DNA of 12,999 nt from Clostridiaceae bacterium (GCA_016292785.1 JAEDFL010000050.1:1-12999), one strand, 5' to 3'. Counted from the stretch's first letter, positions 1 to 6,321 are shown. The notes: generated by a model not told the origin, from the letters alone. Numbers and translations are program-made.

Positions 1-18
1 AAGCTGACTGAGGGATTG
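1..18 (+). repeat. Partial copy of the dispersed two-hairpin repeat (inner end)
   Basis: Positions 6-18 read GACTGAGGGATTG, identical to the inner end of the full repeat at 312-324. The window edge cuts off the outer part. Here the motif follows AAGCT directly, so this copy may be a short form lacking the second hairpin, which in the full copy lies between AGCTGG and GACTGAGG. Confidence 0.6.
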
Positions 19-76
19 ACAAGAAACTTATGTTTTGGTTTATCTTGAATAGTATATATAAACTATAAATCTCCTC

Positions 77-97
77 GTCTAAAATTTAAAGTCTAAT
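77..97 (-). repeat. Short TAGANNT-type 7-nt tandem array (about 3 units)
   Basis: On the plus strand the units are GTCTAAA (77-83), ATTTAAA (84-90) and GTCTAAT (91-97), which read as TTTAGAC-like units on the minus strand. The middle unit is decayed. The array abuts a decayed repeat end at 98-112. The same 7-nt period recurs at 241-268 and 12923-12957, each time beside a two-hairpin repeat copy. Confidence 0.5.
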
Positions 98-112
98 TTG
101 ACTGAGAGATTG
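98..112 (+). repeat. Decayed inner end of the two-hairpin repeat
   Basis: Positions 100-112 read GACTGAGAGATTG, one substitution away from the inner end of the full repeat at 312-324. No outer hairpin is recognisable upstream; a TAGANNT array takes its place. It is either a deletion remnant or a chance short match, but four similar motifs within 700 bases favour a remnant. Confidence 0.45.
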
Positions 113-151
113 TCAAAAAACAATGTCTTATTGGCTTTAAAGTTTGCACTT

Positions 152-207
152 ATCCCCTCCGTCACGTCGTTCCTCCGTGCCACCTCCCCTTGCAACAAGG
201 GGAGGCT
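152..207 (-). repeat. Dispersed two-hairpin repeat, full-length copy
   Basis: Reads ATCCCCTCCGTCACG at the inner end (152-166), then a poor CACG/CGTG hairpin (about 163-180), then a perfect 10-bp stem CCTCCCCTTG (183-192) and CAAGGGGAGG (196-205) with a 3-base CAA loop. The order matches the copy at 671-723, and it is inverted relative to the copy at 272-324. It is non-coding, with no T-tract placed as in an intrinsic terminator. Confidence 0.75.
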
Positions 208-240
208 GAAAAAGGTTTTCTACATACTTTAAAGCGTTAT

Positions 241-268
241 CGTCTAAGGTCTAAAATCTAAAGTCTTC
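241..268 (-). repeat. TAGANNT-type 7-nt tandem array (4 units)
   Basis: Plus-strand units are CGTCTAA (241-247), GGTCTAA (248-254), AATCTAA (255-261) and AGTCTTC (262-268). The complement reads as TTAGACC-like units. It ends three bases before the two-hairpin repeat at 272-324, the same neighbourhood seen at 77-112 and 12923-12999. Short variable 7-nt arrays of this type suggest slippage, but nothing here shows a function. Confidence 0.65.
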
Positions 269-271
269 GTT

Positions 272-324
272 GGCTCCCTTGTGTAAAGGGAGCTGGCACG
301 ACGTTAGTCGTGACTGAGGGATTG
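272..324 (+). repeat. Two-hairpin repeat, left inverted copy flanking the DUF559 gene
   Basis: 53 nt long. The outer hairpin is GCTCCCTT (273-280) with AAGGGAGC (286-293). The inner hairpin is CACGAC (297-302) with GTCGTG (307-312) around a GTTA loop, followed by GACTGAGGGATTG (312-324). The copy at 671-723, reverse-complemented, aligns along its full length (both contain CTTGTGTAA, GGGA and GAGGGATTG), so the two form inverted terminal repeats around 325-670. The stop codon of the minus-strand gene lies in the GTTA loop (304-306). Confidence 0.85.
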
Positions 325-669
325 TTTTACTTCAAAATCAATGTATTCGCAGACTCCATAAAAATTTTCGTTAATTTCATTGTTTGGAATGCGAATAACT
401 TTCAGTCCGTACTCTTCAAGGAAAGCTGTCCGTTCGGCATCCTCTTTTATGGCAAATTCATCAAAATGCTGTGAACCGTCCAATTCAATTACAAGCGTTG
501 CCTCTGCGCTGTAAAAATCCACAATGTATTTACCCAAAACTTTTTGCCTTGAAAATTTAACAGGATATGACCGAAGAAAGTCGTACCATAAATGCCGTTC
601 TTCTTTTGTCATTTCCTTGCGGAGCTGTTTTGCCAATGGTACTAATTTTTTATTGTGTTTTGATTGCAT
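304..669 (-). CDS. DUF559 endonuclease-like protein (Vsr/PD-(D/E)XK superfamily) between inverted repeats
   Basis: This 121-residue protein matches the compact DUF559 family, small proteins with a Vsr-like restriction-endonuclease fold. Visible signatures are a basic start with KQLRKEMTKEERHLW (about 14-28), FSRQ (39-42), the strand GKYIVDFY (46-53, D51), LVIELDGSQH (59-68, with E62, D64, H68), the DAER region (77-80), and LKVIRIPNNEI (89-99). The acidic pattern fits a metal-dependent nuclease core, but activity is inferred. The start codon lies one base from the right-hand repeat, whose inner end supplies GGAGGG five bases upstream. The last six codons (QSLSHD) and the TAA lie inside the left-hand repeat. 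No other gene lies between the repeats. Mobile-unit or repeat-maintenance roles are possible, and so is plain domestication. The family call is firm and the function unknown. Confidence 0.85.
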   Translation of the reverse strand: MQSKHNKKLVPLAKQLRKEMTKEERHLWYDFLRSYPVKFSRQKVLGKYIVDFYSAEATLVIELDGSQHFDEFAIKEDAERTAFLEEYGLKVIRIPNNEINENFYGVCEYIDFEVKQSLSHD

Positions 670-670
670 T

Positions 671-680
671 CAATCCCTCC
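671..680 (-). promoter_or_regulatory. Ribosome binding site of the DUF559 gene, carried by the repeat
   Basis: On the minus strand 675-680 read GGAGGG, five bases before the ATG at 669-667. It is part of the conserved inner end (GGAGGGATTG) of the repeat, so any gene placed next to that end would inherit a good Shine-Dalgarno sequence. It also supports the chosen start. Confidence 0.7.
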
Positions 681-723
681 GTCAAAGCTTCGCTTTACCA
701 TATCCCTTACACAAGAGACGGCT
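671..723 (-). repeat. Two-hairpin repeat, right inverted copy flanking the DUF559 gene
   Basis: 53 nt, inverted relative to 272-324. The inner hairpin AAAGC (684-688)/GCTTT (692-696) has a different stem sequence from the CACGAC/GTCGTG stem of the left copy, so the structure is kept while bases vary. The outer hairpin (about 700-720) has decayed. It ends 12 bases from the stop codon of the VanY-type gene. No clear target-site duplication is seen outside the two ends. Confidence 0.8.
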
Positions 724-735
724 TTAAAAAGATAA

Positions 736-1446
736 TCACGAAGCCTCAAGGTATTCTTCAAGGCAAAGGTCGTTTTCATACATCTGAGCTGCCGCTTCCG
801 TACCGACATATCGGTAGTGCCAGACTTCTTCTGCAATACCGGTAATATCCGTTTTGTTGCCGGGATAGCGAAAAATAAATCCGTATTTATAGCTGTTTTG
901 CTGTAGCCATGAGTATAGCTCGTCCGTTTCTCCGTTGATGTCAACGGCAAATCCAAGCTGATGCTCGCTGAATCCCGGCACGGCAACCCATTGCTCCGCC
1001 ATTTTAACGGCGTCGGACTCGGAATATCCTTCGTCCAGATACTCTTTAATTTTCTCGTCATACAGTTTTTGCTGTTTGCTCTGAGTGCGGTATCCCGATA
1101 CAACTTTCGGAAGTTTTCCCTGATTCGCTTCCTTTGCCGCTTCGAGCATTTCTTTCAAAGGTTTGTAAATCCTTTTATCCACATTTTCTCCGCCCTTGAC
1201 GGTAACAAGATTTATTTCATAATCCTGCGGAACAGGGTGACTGTTGTTTACCAAGGTTAAATACCAAGGCGGTTCAGCACTTTGCTCGTCGGCGGCTTGA
1301 GAAACATCATTTGCCGTATACAAGGAAGCGGTTTCATTATCGTGCCGGTTGTCAGGTTTGTTACCCGTAAGAATAAACAGCAATAAAGCAATAATCAATA
1401 CCGACGCGAAAGAGAGAAGGTATTTTATTGTTCTCGTGTTCTGCAT
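736..1446 (-). CDS. vanY: Membrane-anchored D-alanyl-D-alanine carboxypeptidase, VanY type (peptidase M15B)
   Basis: This enzyme should remove the terminal D-Ala from peptidoglycan pentapeptide stems outside the membrane. The 236-residue protein has an N-terminal membrane segment (about 8-28, no lipobox cysteine) and a linker to about residue 60. The M15B zinc peptidase domain follows, with SGYR (117-120), SEHQLGFAVDI (160-170, zinc ligands H162 and D169) and EVWHYRYVG (207-215, catalytic E207 and ligand H210). All expected catalytic residues are present, so it is probably active. AAGGAG (1454-1459) precedes the ATG by seven bases. It lies 91 bases after the permease gene on the same strand, with three small hairpins between, so it may be the last gene of the GntR-ABC unit. 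Its stop is close to the repeat at 671-723. It could be housekeeping rather than a resistance determinant; no vanHAX-like genes are present. Confidence 0.92.
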   Translation of the reverse strand: MQNTRTIKYLLSFASVLIIALLLFILTGNKPDNRHDNETASLYTANDVSQAADEQSAEPPWYLTLVNNSHPVPQDYEINLVTVKGGENVDKRIYKPLKEMLEAAKEANQGKLPKVVSGYRTQSKQQKLYDEKIKEYLDEGYSESDAVKMAEQWVAVPGFSEHQLGFAVDINGETDELYSWLQQNSYKYGFIFRYPGNKTDITGIAEEVWHYRYVGTEAAAQMYENDLCLEEYLEAS

Positions 1447-1467
1447 ATTTTTTCTCCTTGAAATTCT

Positions 1468-1526
1468 GGAGGTGTTAAGAGAAACACTCCTGCTCCCCGA
1501 CAGGGAGGTGCGGCAAAACTCTGCCG
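1468..1526 (-). other. Three consecutive small hairpins between the permease and carboxypeptidase genes
   Basis: Plus-strand coordinates: GGAGGTGTT (1468-1476) pairs with AACACTCC (1483-1490) with one bulged base; CTCCC (1493-1497) pairs with GGGAG (1503-1507); CGGCA (1511-1515) pairs with TGCCG (1522-1526). None is followed by a T-tract on the minus strand, so they are not standard terminators. They could stabilise or process the transcript, setting different levels for the permease and VanY genes. Function is inferred only from position. Confidence 0.4.
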
Positions 1527-1537
1527 GGACAGCGATT

Positions 1538-4021
1538 TTATTTCATCAGATTTGCATAGACTTCGCCTGTGATGCAGTAGGTTGCGATCGAGCCGTCAAC
1601 ATAGGTCACCTCAACAACACGGTAGTCGTTGCCGCAGTAGCCGTAGAGGAAAGCGTTGTCAAGCACCTTCTGAATGGTTGATTTGTTGGTGATCTCGTTG
1701 TTCACATACTTTGAAAAATAGTGCAAATCGTAAGCTTCCATGCCGGACATTTCAAATCTTACATCTGAATCTTTGACATCTGCGGCGGTGCTGTACGCTG
1801 CAGAAAAGAGGGGAAGCATATCGGAATTGTCCTCGTCGACCGACTCCGACTTCGTTGCAAGCTTGATTTTCTGAACGTCGTTTGCCGTTATATCTGAATT
1901 GAGATATTTCATAAATCCCTTGTCCGTCAGGTATTTTATCGTGTTCTTCATATCCTTTGTCAGAACGATGTTTTTGATATTCATCGAGGAAAGGGATATG
2001 GAAACATCGGGATCGGTTCCGAGCTGAACAAGTTTACGGTCAATCGCAGTTTGAATATCAATGACCTCTCCGGTTTCTTCGTCAATCAATTCGCCGTATT
2101 CGTTGTAGTATGCGCCCTCGTCGATAATGTCGAAGGACGGAACGCCGAAGCCGATAATTCCAAGCTCGTCCTCCGGCTTGTGGAAGAACACGTCGTTTGC
2201 GCTCTGTGCATTGAGGTCGGCTGTGATCGCCTTTTTCAGATCGTCGGTAACCGTATCGCACCTGTGACAATTTTTAAGATCCTTTGAATAGAGGAAGAAA
2301 TAATCATCCGTTGTAAAGCTTGCCGAATCGTAGTCGTAGTATTCTTTTTCCTCGGAATCCGGTTCATAGAAATAGTTTCCGACAGCCGATTTCACGCCTG
2401 AAAAATCGCTCAGTCCGAGTATCGCCTTTGCGTTGTCCTCGGTGGTTTCGGTGTAATAGCGTTTAACGGTATCGCCGTTTTTGAGGGTGTAGGTTATCTC
2501 AAAATTAGTTCCGCAGGCGGTGGAAGCCGTGTTTCTGATCTTACCGCTCTTGACAAAGCTCTTGTGAATTTCAATCAGCTTTTCGATCTCCTCGCTGACC
2601 GAGGTGGTAAAGGTTGGGTAAAGCGACCATGTGTCGCCGTAGCCCTGAAGTAAGATATTGGTTATCCCGTAATAGGTAACGCTGTTTATTCTTTTCATCG
2701 GGGCATAGCCGTAATTTTCCTCCCTGTGTATTCCGTTATAGTCGTTTGCCACGCTGTACGGGTTGACCGTGCTGACGGAGAAAGTGATTTCTTCGACCTC
2801 GTCGGCGTTCGGAATAGCCGAGGAATAACCGAACAGTCCGGTTGAAAAGATAACCGTCACTATCGCAAAAGCAACGCCGTAAGCAGGGATTGACCTGAAC
2901 ATTCTTTTGATAACAAGCTTTCTCTTGTGACCGAAAATCATCTTAAAGATGAAATATCCGATTACAAAGGACAATAGAGCTATCAGGAATGTTAAGACGT
3001 TTCCGTCGCCGTGATTTATTACATCGTTCTTCATAAAATAAAGCGTAAGTGTGACTGCGTTAAAGCCGGATATTGCGCCGCATACCTCGTTAAGTCCCTT
3101 TGCACGTCCGAACGTTCCGGAGATCTCGTTTTTGCGCTTTTCAAACATAAGGAATGCAATCGCAAAGACGATTCCTGCAAAAACGAAGTCCGTTATTATT
3201 CCCGAAAAATCCGTTATGGCAAGCTTGTAGAAAGGTTTTTTGTTTGCCATGAGCATGAAGTAGTTTTCGAGGTTGTCGGTTGAATACTCTCCGTCCTTTA
3301 AAAAATCAAGCAAATAGAGAAACGGATTGAATATGTTCCATTTTCCGCTGTAAACACCTGTTGAGCCGAGGGTGAAAAGCTCGCTCATTGCGCTGAAAAA
3401 CATATTGCAGGTATAAGGGAAAAATCCGATAATCAGCGTGAAAACTCCGCTTTCGACAATGTTGCCCGAAAAGGCTATCGCCGTCGAAGCGATTGTAAAT
3501 GCGAGGGTGTAAATTCCCATAAACGAAAGCACAAAATACAGGGCTATTTCGATGAGCGGCGCAGTCGGAGCAAATCCGGCGCAGAAGGAAGATAACAGCT
3601 CGCAGAAAGCCGCAATAATTATCGCCGCATAAAACGGTATGATGCCGCCGAGATAGTTGGCAAGGAAAATTTTTCTCCTGCTCAGACCGTGAGAGAACAC
3701 AACGTTGCAGTGCTTCTTGCTCAGAACGAAGCTGAACAGAACGATCGCCGCAAGCGCTCCGGCAAAGACGAACAGAACTGAAATCAACTGAGCTTCCGAA
3801 GAAGAACCGATGAAGTTCCAGAAAAAGCCTAAACGGTTTTTAGCCATTTCAAGCTCTTCACCGCTTGAAACACTCAGCCTGGTGTATTTCTCGTAAATAA
3901 AATTTGAAATTGTTGAAAAGAATAAAATAACAAAGGTTATTATCGGTATAAAGCATGATTTCCTGCAGGCATTTCGGAACATTGCCGAAAACGAATCAGA
4001 AGAATATTTTTTCAAATTCAT
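1538..4021 (-). CDS. Large ABC transporter permease with C-terminal extracytoplasmic domain (YtrC/D-like)
   Basis: This is the membrane partner of the ATPase encoded just upstream. With the start at 4021 it has 827 residues. GGAGG lies nine bases before that ATG, and the extra 35 residues of the longer frame (to 4126) lie inside the ATPase gene. About nine membrane segments are visible near residues 23-42, 78-100, 122-146, 157-184, 190-211, 272-293, 314-330, 341-362 and 377-398. A soluble region of about 430 residues follows, rich in Asp, Glu, Tyr and Thr, presumably outside the cell. I do not recognise this domain. The membrane half resembles ABC-2-type exporters controlled by YtrA-like regulators. 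The start overlaps the end of the ATPase gene by 26 bases, implying translational coupling. The substrate is unknown; export, sensing or target protection against cell-envelope agents is plausible. Confidence 0.85.
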   Translation of the reverse strand: MNLKKYSSDSFSAMFRNACRKSCFIPIITFVILFFSTISNFIYEKYTRLSVSSGEELEMAKNRLGFFWNFIGSSSEAQLISVLFVFAGALAAIVLFSFVLSKKHCNVVFSHGLSRRKIFLANYLGGIIPFYAAIIIAAFCELLSSFCAGFAPTAPLIEIALYFVLSFMGIYTLAFTIASTAIAFSGNIVESGVFTLIIGFFPYTCNMFFSAMSELFTLGSTGVYSGKWNIFNPFLYLLDFLKDGEYSTDNLENYFMLMANKKPFYKLAITDFSGIITDFVFAGIVFAIAFLMFEKRKNEISGTFGRAKGLNEVCGAISGFNAVTLTLYFMKNDVINHGDGNVLTFLIALLSFVIGYFIFKMIFGHKRKLVIKRMFRSIPAYGVAFAIVTVIFSTGLFGYSSAIPNADEVEEITFSVSTVNPYSVANDYNGIHREENYGYAPMKRINSVTYYGITNILLQGYGDTWSLYPTFTTSVSEEIEKLIEIHKSFVKSGKIRNTASTACGTNFEITYTLKNGDTVKRYYTETTEDNAKAILGLSDFSGVKSAVGNYFYEPDSEEKEYYDYDSASFTTDDYFFLYSKDLKNCHRCDTVTDDLKKAITADLNAQSANDVFFHKPEDELGIIGFGVPSFDIIDEGAYYNEYGELIDEETGEVIDIQTAIDRKLVQLGTDPDVSISLSSMNIKNIVLTKDMKNTIKYLTDKGFMKYLNSDITANDVQKIKLATKSESVDEDNSDMLPLFSAAYSTAADVKDSDVRFEMSGMEAYDLHYFSKYVNNEITNKSTIQKVLDNAFLYGYCGNDYRVVEVTYVDGSIATYCITGEVYANLMK

Positions 4022-4895
4022 AATTGGTATCCTCCATTTCTTCAAGGAATATTTCTTCGAGTGAGAGCGGAAAACGTTCACAGAGAACAGGATTGAGCGA
4101 TTGAATGACTCTTTCCGCCTCTTCAACGTTTTCGGAAACGGTAAATGTGATTATCTTGCCGTCCTTTTTGAAATTCTTGACGTTTATGCCGTCAAAATCG
4201 GCTTTGTCAACCTCTTGAGCGAACGCAAGCCTGAACTTGCATCGGCTGCCGTTCATATCGTCGACGGCACAGTTCATTGCTATCGTCTGACCGTTGATTA
4301 GGGCGATATGGTCGCACATATCGGCAAGCTCGTGAAGATTATGCGAGGAAATGATTATTGAGCAATCCTTTTCCGCCATATAGTCAAGCAAAATCTTTTT
4401 TGTCAGATTTCTCTTTGCAGGATCAAGTCCGTCAAAGGATTCGTCAAGCAGTATCACCTTGGGCAGGCAGGAAAGACCGAGTATCATCTCCGCCTGTCTC
4501 TGCATTCCCTTTGAGAAGCCGATCAGCTTTTTCTTGGGATCAAGTCCGAAAAGCTCGGTCAGCTTTTTGAAGGTTTCCATACAGAAATTCGGGTGGAAGC
4601 CCTTATAATATTTCGCCATCGAATTCATAGACGAGCCGAGACCGAAATAAATGTCGTCGGGAACATAGAAAAGCTCGGTTTTCAATTCGGGATGCTTAAA
4701 AAGACTTTTGCCGTTCAGCTTAACGTCGCCGCTGTCGGGGAGATAAACTCCTGCGATAATTTTCAGAAGCGTTGTCTTGCCTGCGCCGTTGTAGCCGACA
4801 AGTCCGTAGAGCGAGGATTCGCCCACCGTAAAGGAAAGATCCTTTATTGCGGTGTAATCGTCAAAGGTTTTTGTTATGTTGTTTATTTCAATCAT
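3996..4895 (-). CDS. ABC transporter ATP-binding protein (YtrB-like)
   Basis: A 299-residue cytoplasmic ATPase that would drive the neighbouring permease. It has Walker A GYNGAGKTT (34-42), an ABC signature FSKGMQRQ (127-134), Walker B VILLDE (147-152, catalytic E152), D-loop DGLDP (155-159) and H-loop SSHN (183-186). The FSKGM form in place of LSGGQ is usual in this Bacillota subfamily, so I do not read it as damage. A C-terminal extension (about 215-299) follows the nucleotide-binding core, as in many ABC-2-type ATPases. AAGGAGG precedes the ATG by about nine bases. It overlaps the regulator gene upstream by 8 bases and the permease gene downstream by 26, so the three are co-transcribed and coupled. 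The family call is firm; the cargo is unknown. Confidence 0.93.
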   Translation of the reverse strand: MIEINNITKTFDDYTAIKDLSFTVGESSLYGLVGYNGAGKTTLLKIIAGVYLPDSGDVKLNGKSLFKHPELKTELFYVPDDIYFGLGSSMNSMAKYYKGFHPNFCMETFKKLTELFGLDPKKKLIGFSKGMQRQAEMILGLSCLPKVILLDESFDGLDPAKRNLTKKILLDYMAEKDCSIIISSHNLHELADMCDHIALINGQTIAMNCAVDDMNGSRCKFRLAFAQEVDKADFDGINVKNFKKDGKIITFTVSENVEEAERVIQSLNPVLCERFPLSLEEIFLEEMEDTNYEFEKIFF

Positions 4896-5265
4896 TTAAG
4901 TTATCCTCCTTAAAAATTTCATCAATAAGCTCAATAATGGAGTCTTTTGTAACTCCTTTTGACTTGAGCGAACGTAGATCGGGTTCAATGTCCCTGAGCG
5001 CCTTTCGCGCAATGGAGGTGTTGTCCGCCGCGTCTGCCGAAACGAAGCTTCCCCGTCCGACAAGGGTGTAAATTATTCCCTCGTCCTCAAGGTCTGCAAA
5101 AGCACGCTTGACGGTATTGACATTGATTCCCGTTTGAAGTGAAACCGACCTGATAGACGGGAGCTGTTCATCCGCCTTGTAAATTCCGATACGAATGCAC
5201 GTTATCAGCTGGTTTTTGATCTGTTCGTAGATCGGTATCCTGCTCCTGGAATCGATCTCAAACAT
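4888..5265 (-). CDS. GntR-family transcriptional regulator, YtrA subfamily
   Basis: A short (125-residue) DNA-binding repressor. The N-terminal winged helix-turn-helix (about 1-76) shows PIYEQIKNQL (11-20), LPSIRSVSLQTGINVNTVKR (35-54, the helix-turn-helix) and LVGRGSFVS (68-76, the wing). Only about 48 residues follow, the short C-terminal tail of the YtrA subgroup, which lacks the large ligand-binding domain of other GntR proteins. Such regulators sit in front of ABC exporter genes and repress their own operon, and the layout here is the same: it overlaps the ATPase gene by 8 bases and has a perfect palindrome in its promoter (5293-5317). AAGGTG lies upstream of the ATG. The inducer cannot be read from sequence; known relatives respond to cell-wall-active antibiotics. 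Confidence 0.92.
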   Translation of the reverse strand: MFEIDSRSRIPIYEQIKNQLITCIRIGIYKADEQLPSIRSVSLQTGINVNTVKRAFADLEDEGIIYTLVGRGSFVSADAADNTSIARKALRDIEPDLRSLKSKGVTKDSIIELIDEIFKEDNLND

Positions 5266-5292
5266 AGCGTCACCTTCTTTCGGGTTCTTATG

Positions 5293-5317
5293 AGTGTGAT
5301 ATCTGTAATATCACACT
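5293..5317 (-). promoter_or_regulatory. Palindromic operator for the YtrA-like regulator
   Basis: A perfect 10-bp inverted repeat: AGTGTGATAT (5293-5302) and ATATCACACT (5308-5317) with a 5-base spacer. It starts three bases downstream of the -10 box of the minus-strand promoter and covers the expected transcription start, an ideal place for a repressor to block initiation. Assignment to the adjacent regulator is inferred from position. Confidence 0.8.
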
Positions 5318-5320
5318 TGC

Positions 5321-5349
5321 ATAATATCATTCTTTTTGACGGTTGTCAA
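5321..5349 (-). promoter_or_regulatory. Sigma-A promoter of the regulator-ABC-permease unit
   Basis: On the minus strand the -35 box TTGACA (5349-5344) and -10 box TATTAT (5326-5321) are separated by 17 bases. With the overlapping operator downstream, this reads as a strong promoter held off by a repressor. The leader to the regulator ATG is about 50 bases. Confidence 0.8.
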
Positions 5350-5383
5350 CACTTTTTTTAAATAATTTTTCCGTTGCCTACAC

Positions 5384-5411
5384 TTGACAATGCGGACGCT
5401 TTGGATATAAT
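5384..5411 (+). promoter_or_regulatory. Sigma-A promoter of the EamA/DMT transporter gene
   Basis: TTGACA (5384-5389) and TATAAT (5406-5411) with a 16-base spacer. It points away from the minus-strand promoter at 5321-5349; the two -35 boxes are 34 bases apart. No copy of the palindrome at 5293-5317 is seen near this promoter, so it is probably not under the same repressor. Confidence 0.8.
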
Positions 5412-5434
5412 ATCTTTAAAACATAATTAAAGCA

Positions 5435-6310
5435 GTGAGCGAAATGGTAAAAATCAATCAGAAAACAAAAGGTATTATTTATATTCTCACGGCGGCGTTC
5501 GGCTTTTCGCTGATGTCGCTTTTTGTTAAGCTTGCGGGTGATCTGCCTGCGATGCAAAAAGCATTTTTTCGAAATTTTGTCGCAATGATCTTCGTTTTTA
5601 TTATGATGCTGAGGGAAAAAGTCGGCTTCATTCCTCCGAAAGAGCATATCCCCGACCTTCTGGGCAGGAGCTTTTTCGGGACGCTCGGACTTGTCTGCAA
5701 TTTTTATGCACTCGGCACGCTCAATCTTTCGGACGCAAATATGCTTAACAAGCTTTCACCGTTTTTTGCAATAATTTTTTCTGTATTTCTTCTCAGGGAA
5801 AAGCCGAAGCTTGTTCAGATTATCGGAGTAACCGTGGCTTTTGTCGGCAGTCTGTTCATAATCAAGCCGGGCTTTGAAAATCCGCAGGTGTTGCCTGCCG
5901 TTGCCGGACTGGCAGGCGGAATGGGCGCCGGAATAGCCTACACGTTTGTCCGCAGGCTCGGAAAGAAACAGGAAAACAGCCGCCGCATAATATTTTTCTT
6001 CTCGGCTTTTTCATGTCTGCTTTGTCTTCCGTTTCTGATAATACAGTACAAGCATATGAGCCTTTTACAGCTCGTTTATCTCATTCTTGCCGGCACCTTT
6101 GCCTGCGTGGGTCAGCTCGGAATTACAAAGGCGTACATCTGCGCCCCTGCAAGAGAAATATCCGTCTACGACTACACTCAGGTTATTTTTGCCGCCGCAC
6201 TCGGATTTTTAGTCTTCGGAGATATTCCCGATCTGCTGAGCGTCGTCGGATATGTCCTGATCTGCGGCGCAGGCGTTGCAATGTTTTTCTACAATAAAAA
6301 AAGAGCCTGA
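5435..6310 (+). CDS. EamA/DMT-family membrane transporter
   Basis: A 291-residue integral membrane protein with the two-fold repeated five-helix layout of the drug/metabolite transporter superfamily. Hydrophobic segments run from about residue 13 to 285 with a repeat boundary near 150. Typical motifs are RNFVA after helix 2 (46-50), NKLSPFFAIIFSVFLLREK (105-123) closing the first repeat, and the matching YDYTQVIFAAALGFLVFGD (245-263) in the second. Such proteins usually export metabolites or amino acids; the substrate cannot be told. The start is uncertain: GTG at 5435 or ATG at 5444 (three residues shorter), neither with a good Shine-Dalgarno sequence. The predicted transcription start near 5418 leaves a very short leader. 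It is single-gene, with its own promoter and a terminator at 6322-6348. Confidence 0.9.
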   Translation: MSEMVKINQKTKGIIYILTAAFGFSLMSLFVKLAGDLPAMQKAFFRNFVAMIFVFIMMLREKVGFIPPKEHIPDLLGRSFFGTLGLVCNFYALGTLNLSDANMLNKLSPFFAIIFSVFLLREKPKLVQIIGVTVAFVGSLFIIKPGFENPQVLPAVAGLAGGMGAGIAYTFVRRLGKKQENSRRIIFFFSAFSCLLCLPFLIIQYKHMSLLQLVYLILAGTFACVGQLGITKAYICAPAREISVYDYTQVIFAAALGFLVFGDIPDLLSVVGYVLICGAGVAMFFYNKKRA

Positions 6311-6321
6311 GATAAAAAGTT

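Noticed and set aside
127..134. Degenerate ABC signature (FSKGM, protein residues of the ATPase gene at 3996-4895) as sign of an inactive ATPase
   Set aside because: This form is common in the YtrB-like subfamily, and Walker A, Walker B, D-loop and H-loop are intact.
183..205. Intrinsic terminator at the GC-rich hairpin
   Set aside because: No T-tract follows on either strand, and the hairpin is part of a repeated 53-nt unit found in other contexts.
642..1103. 153-codon open frame on the minus strand
   Set aside because: Different frame of the VanY-type gene; its product has no motif and its end runs through the hairpin repeat.
736..1446. Part of a vancomycin-resistance (van) cluster
   Set aside because: No vanH, vanA/B ligase, vanX or vanRS-like genes occur; M15B carboxypeptidases are common outside resistance clusters.
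4022..4126. Longer permease start giving 35 extra residues
   Set aside because: The extra part lies inside the ATPase coding region, is basic and polar without a ribosome site, while GGAGG is well placed for the ATG at 4021.
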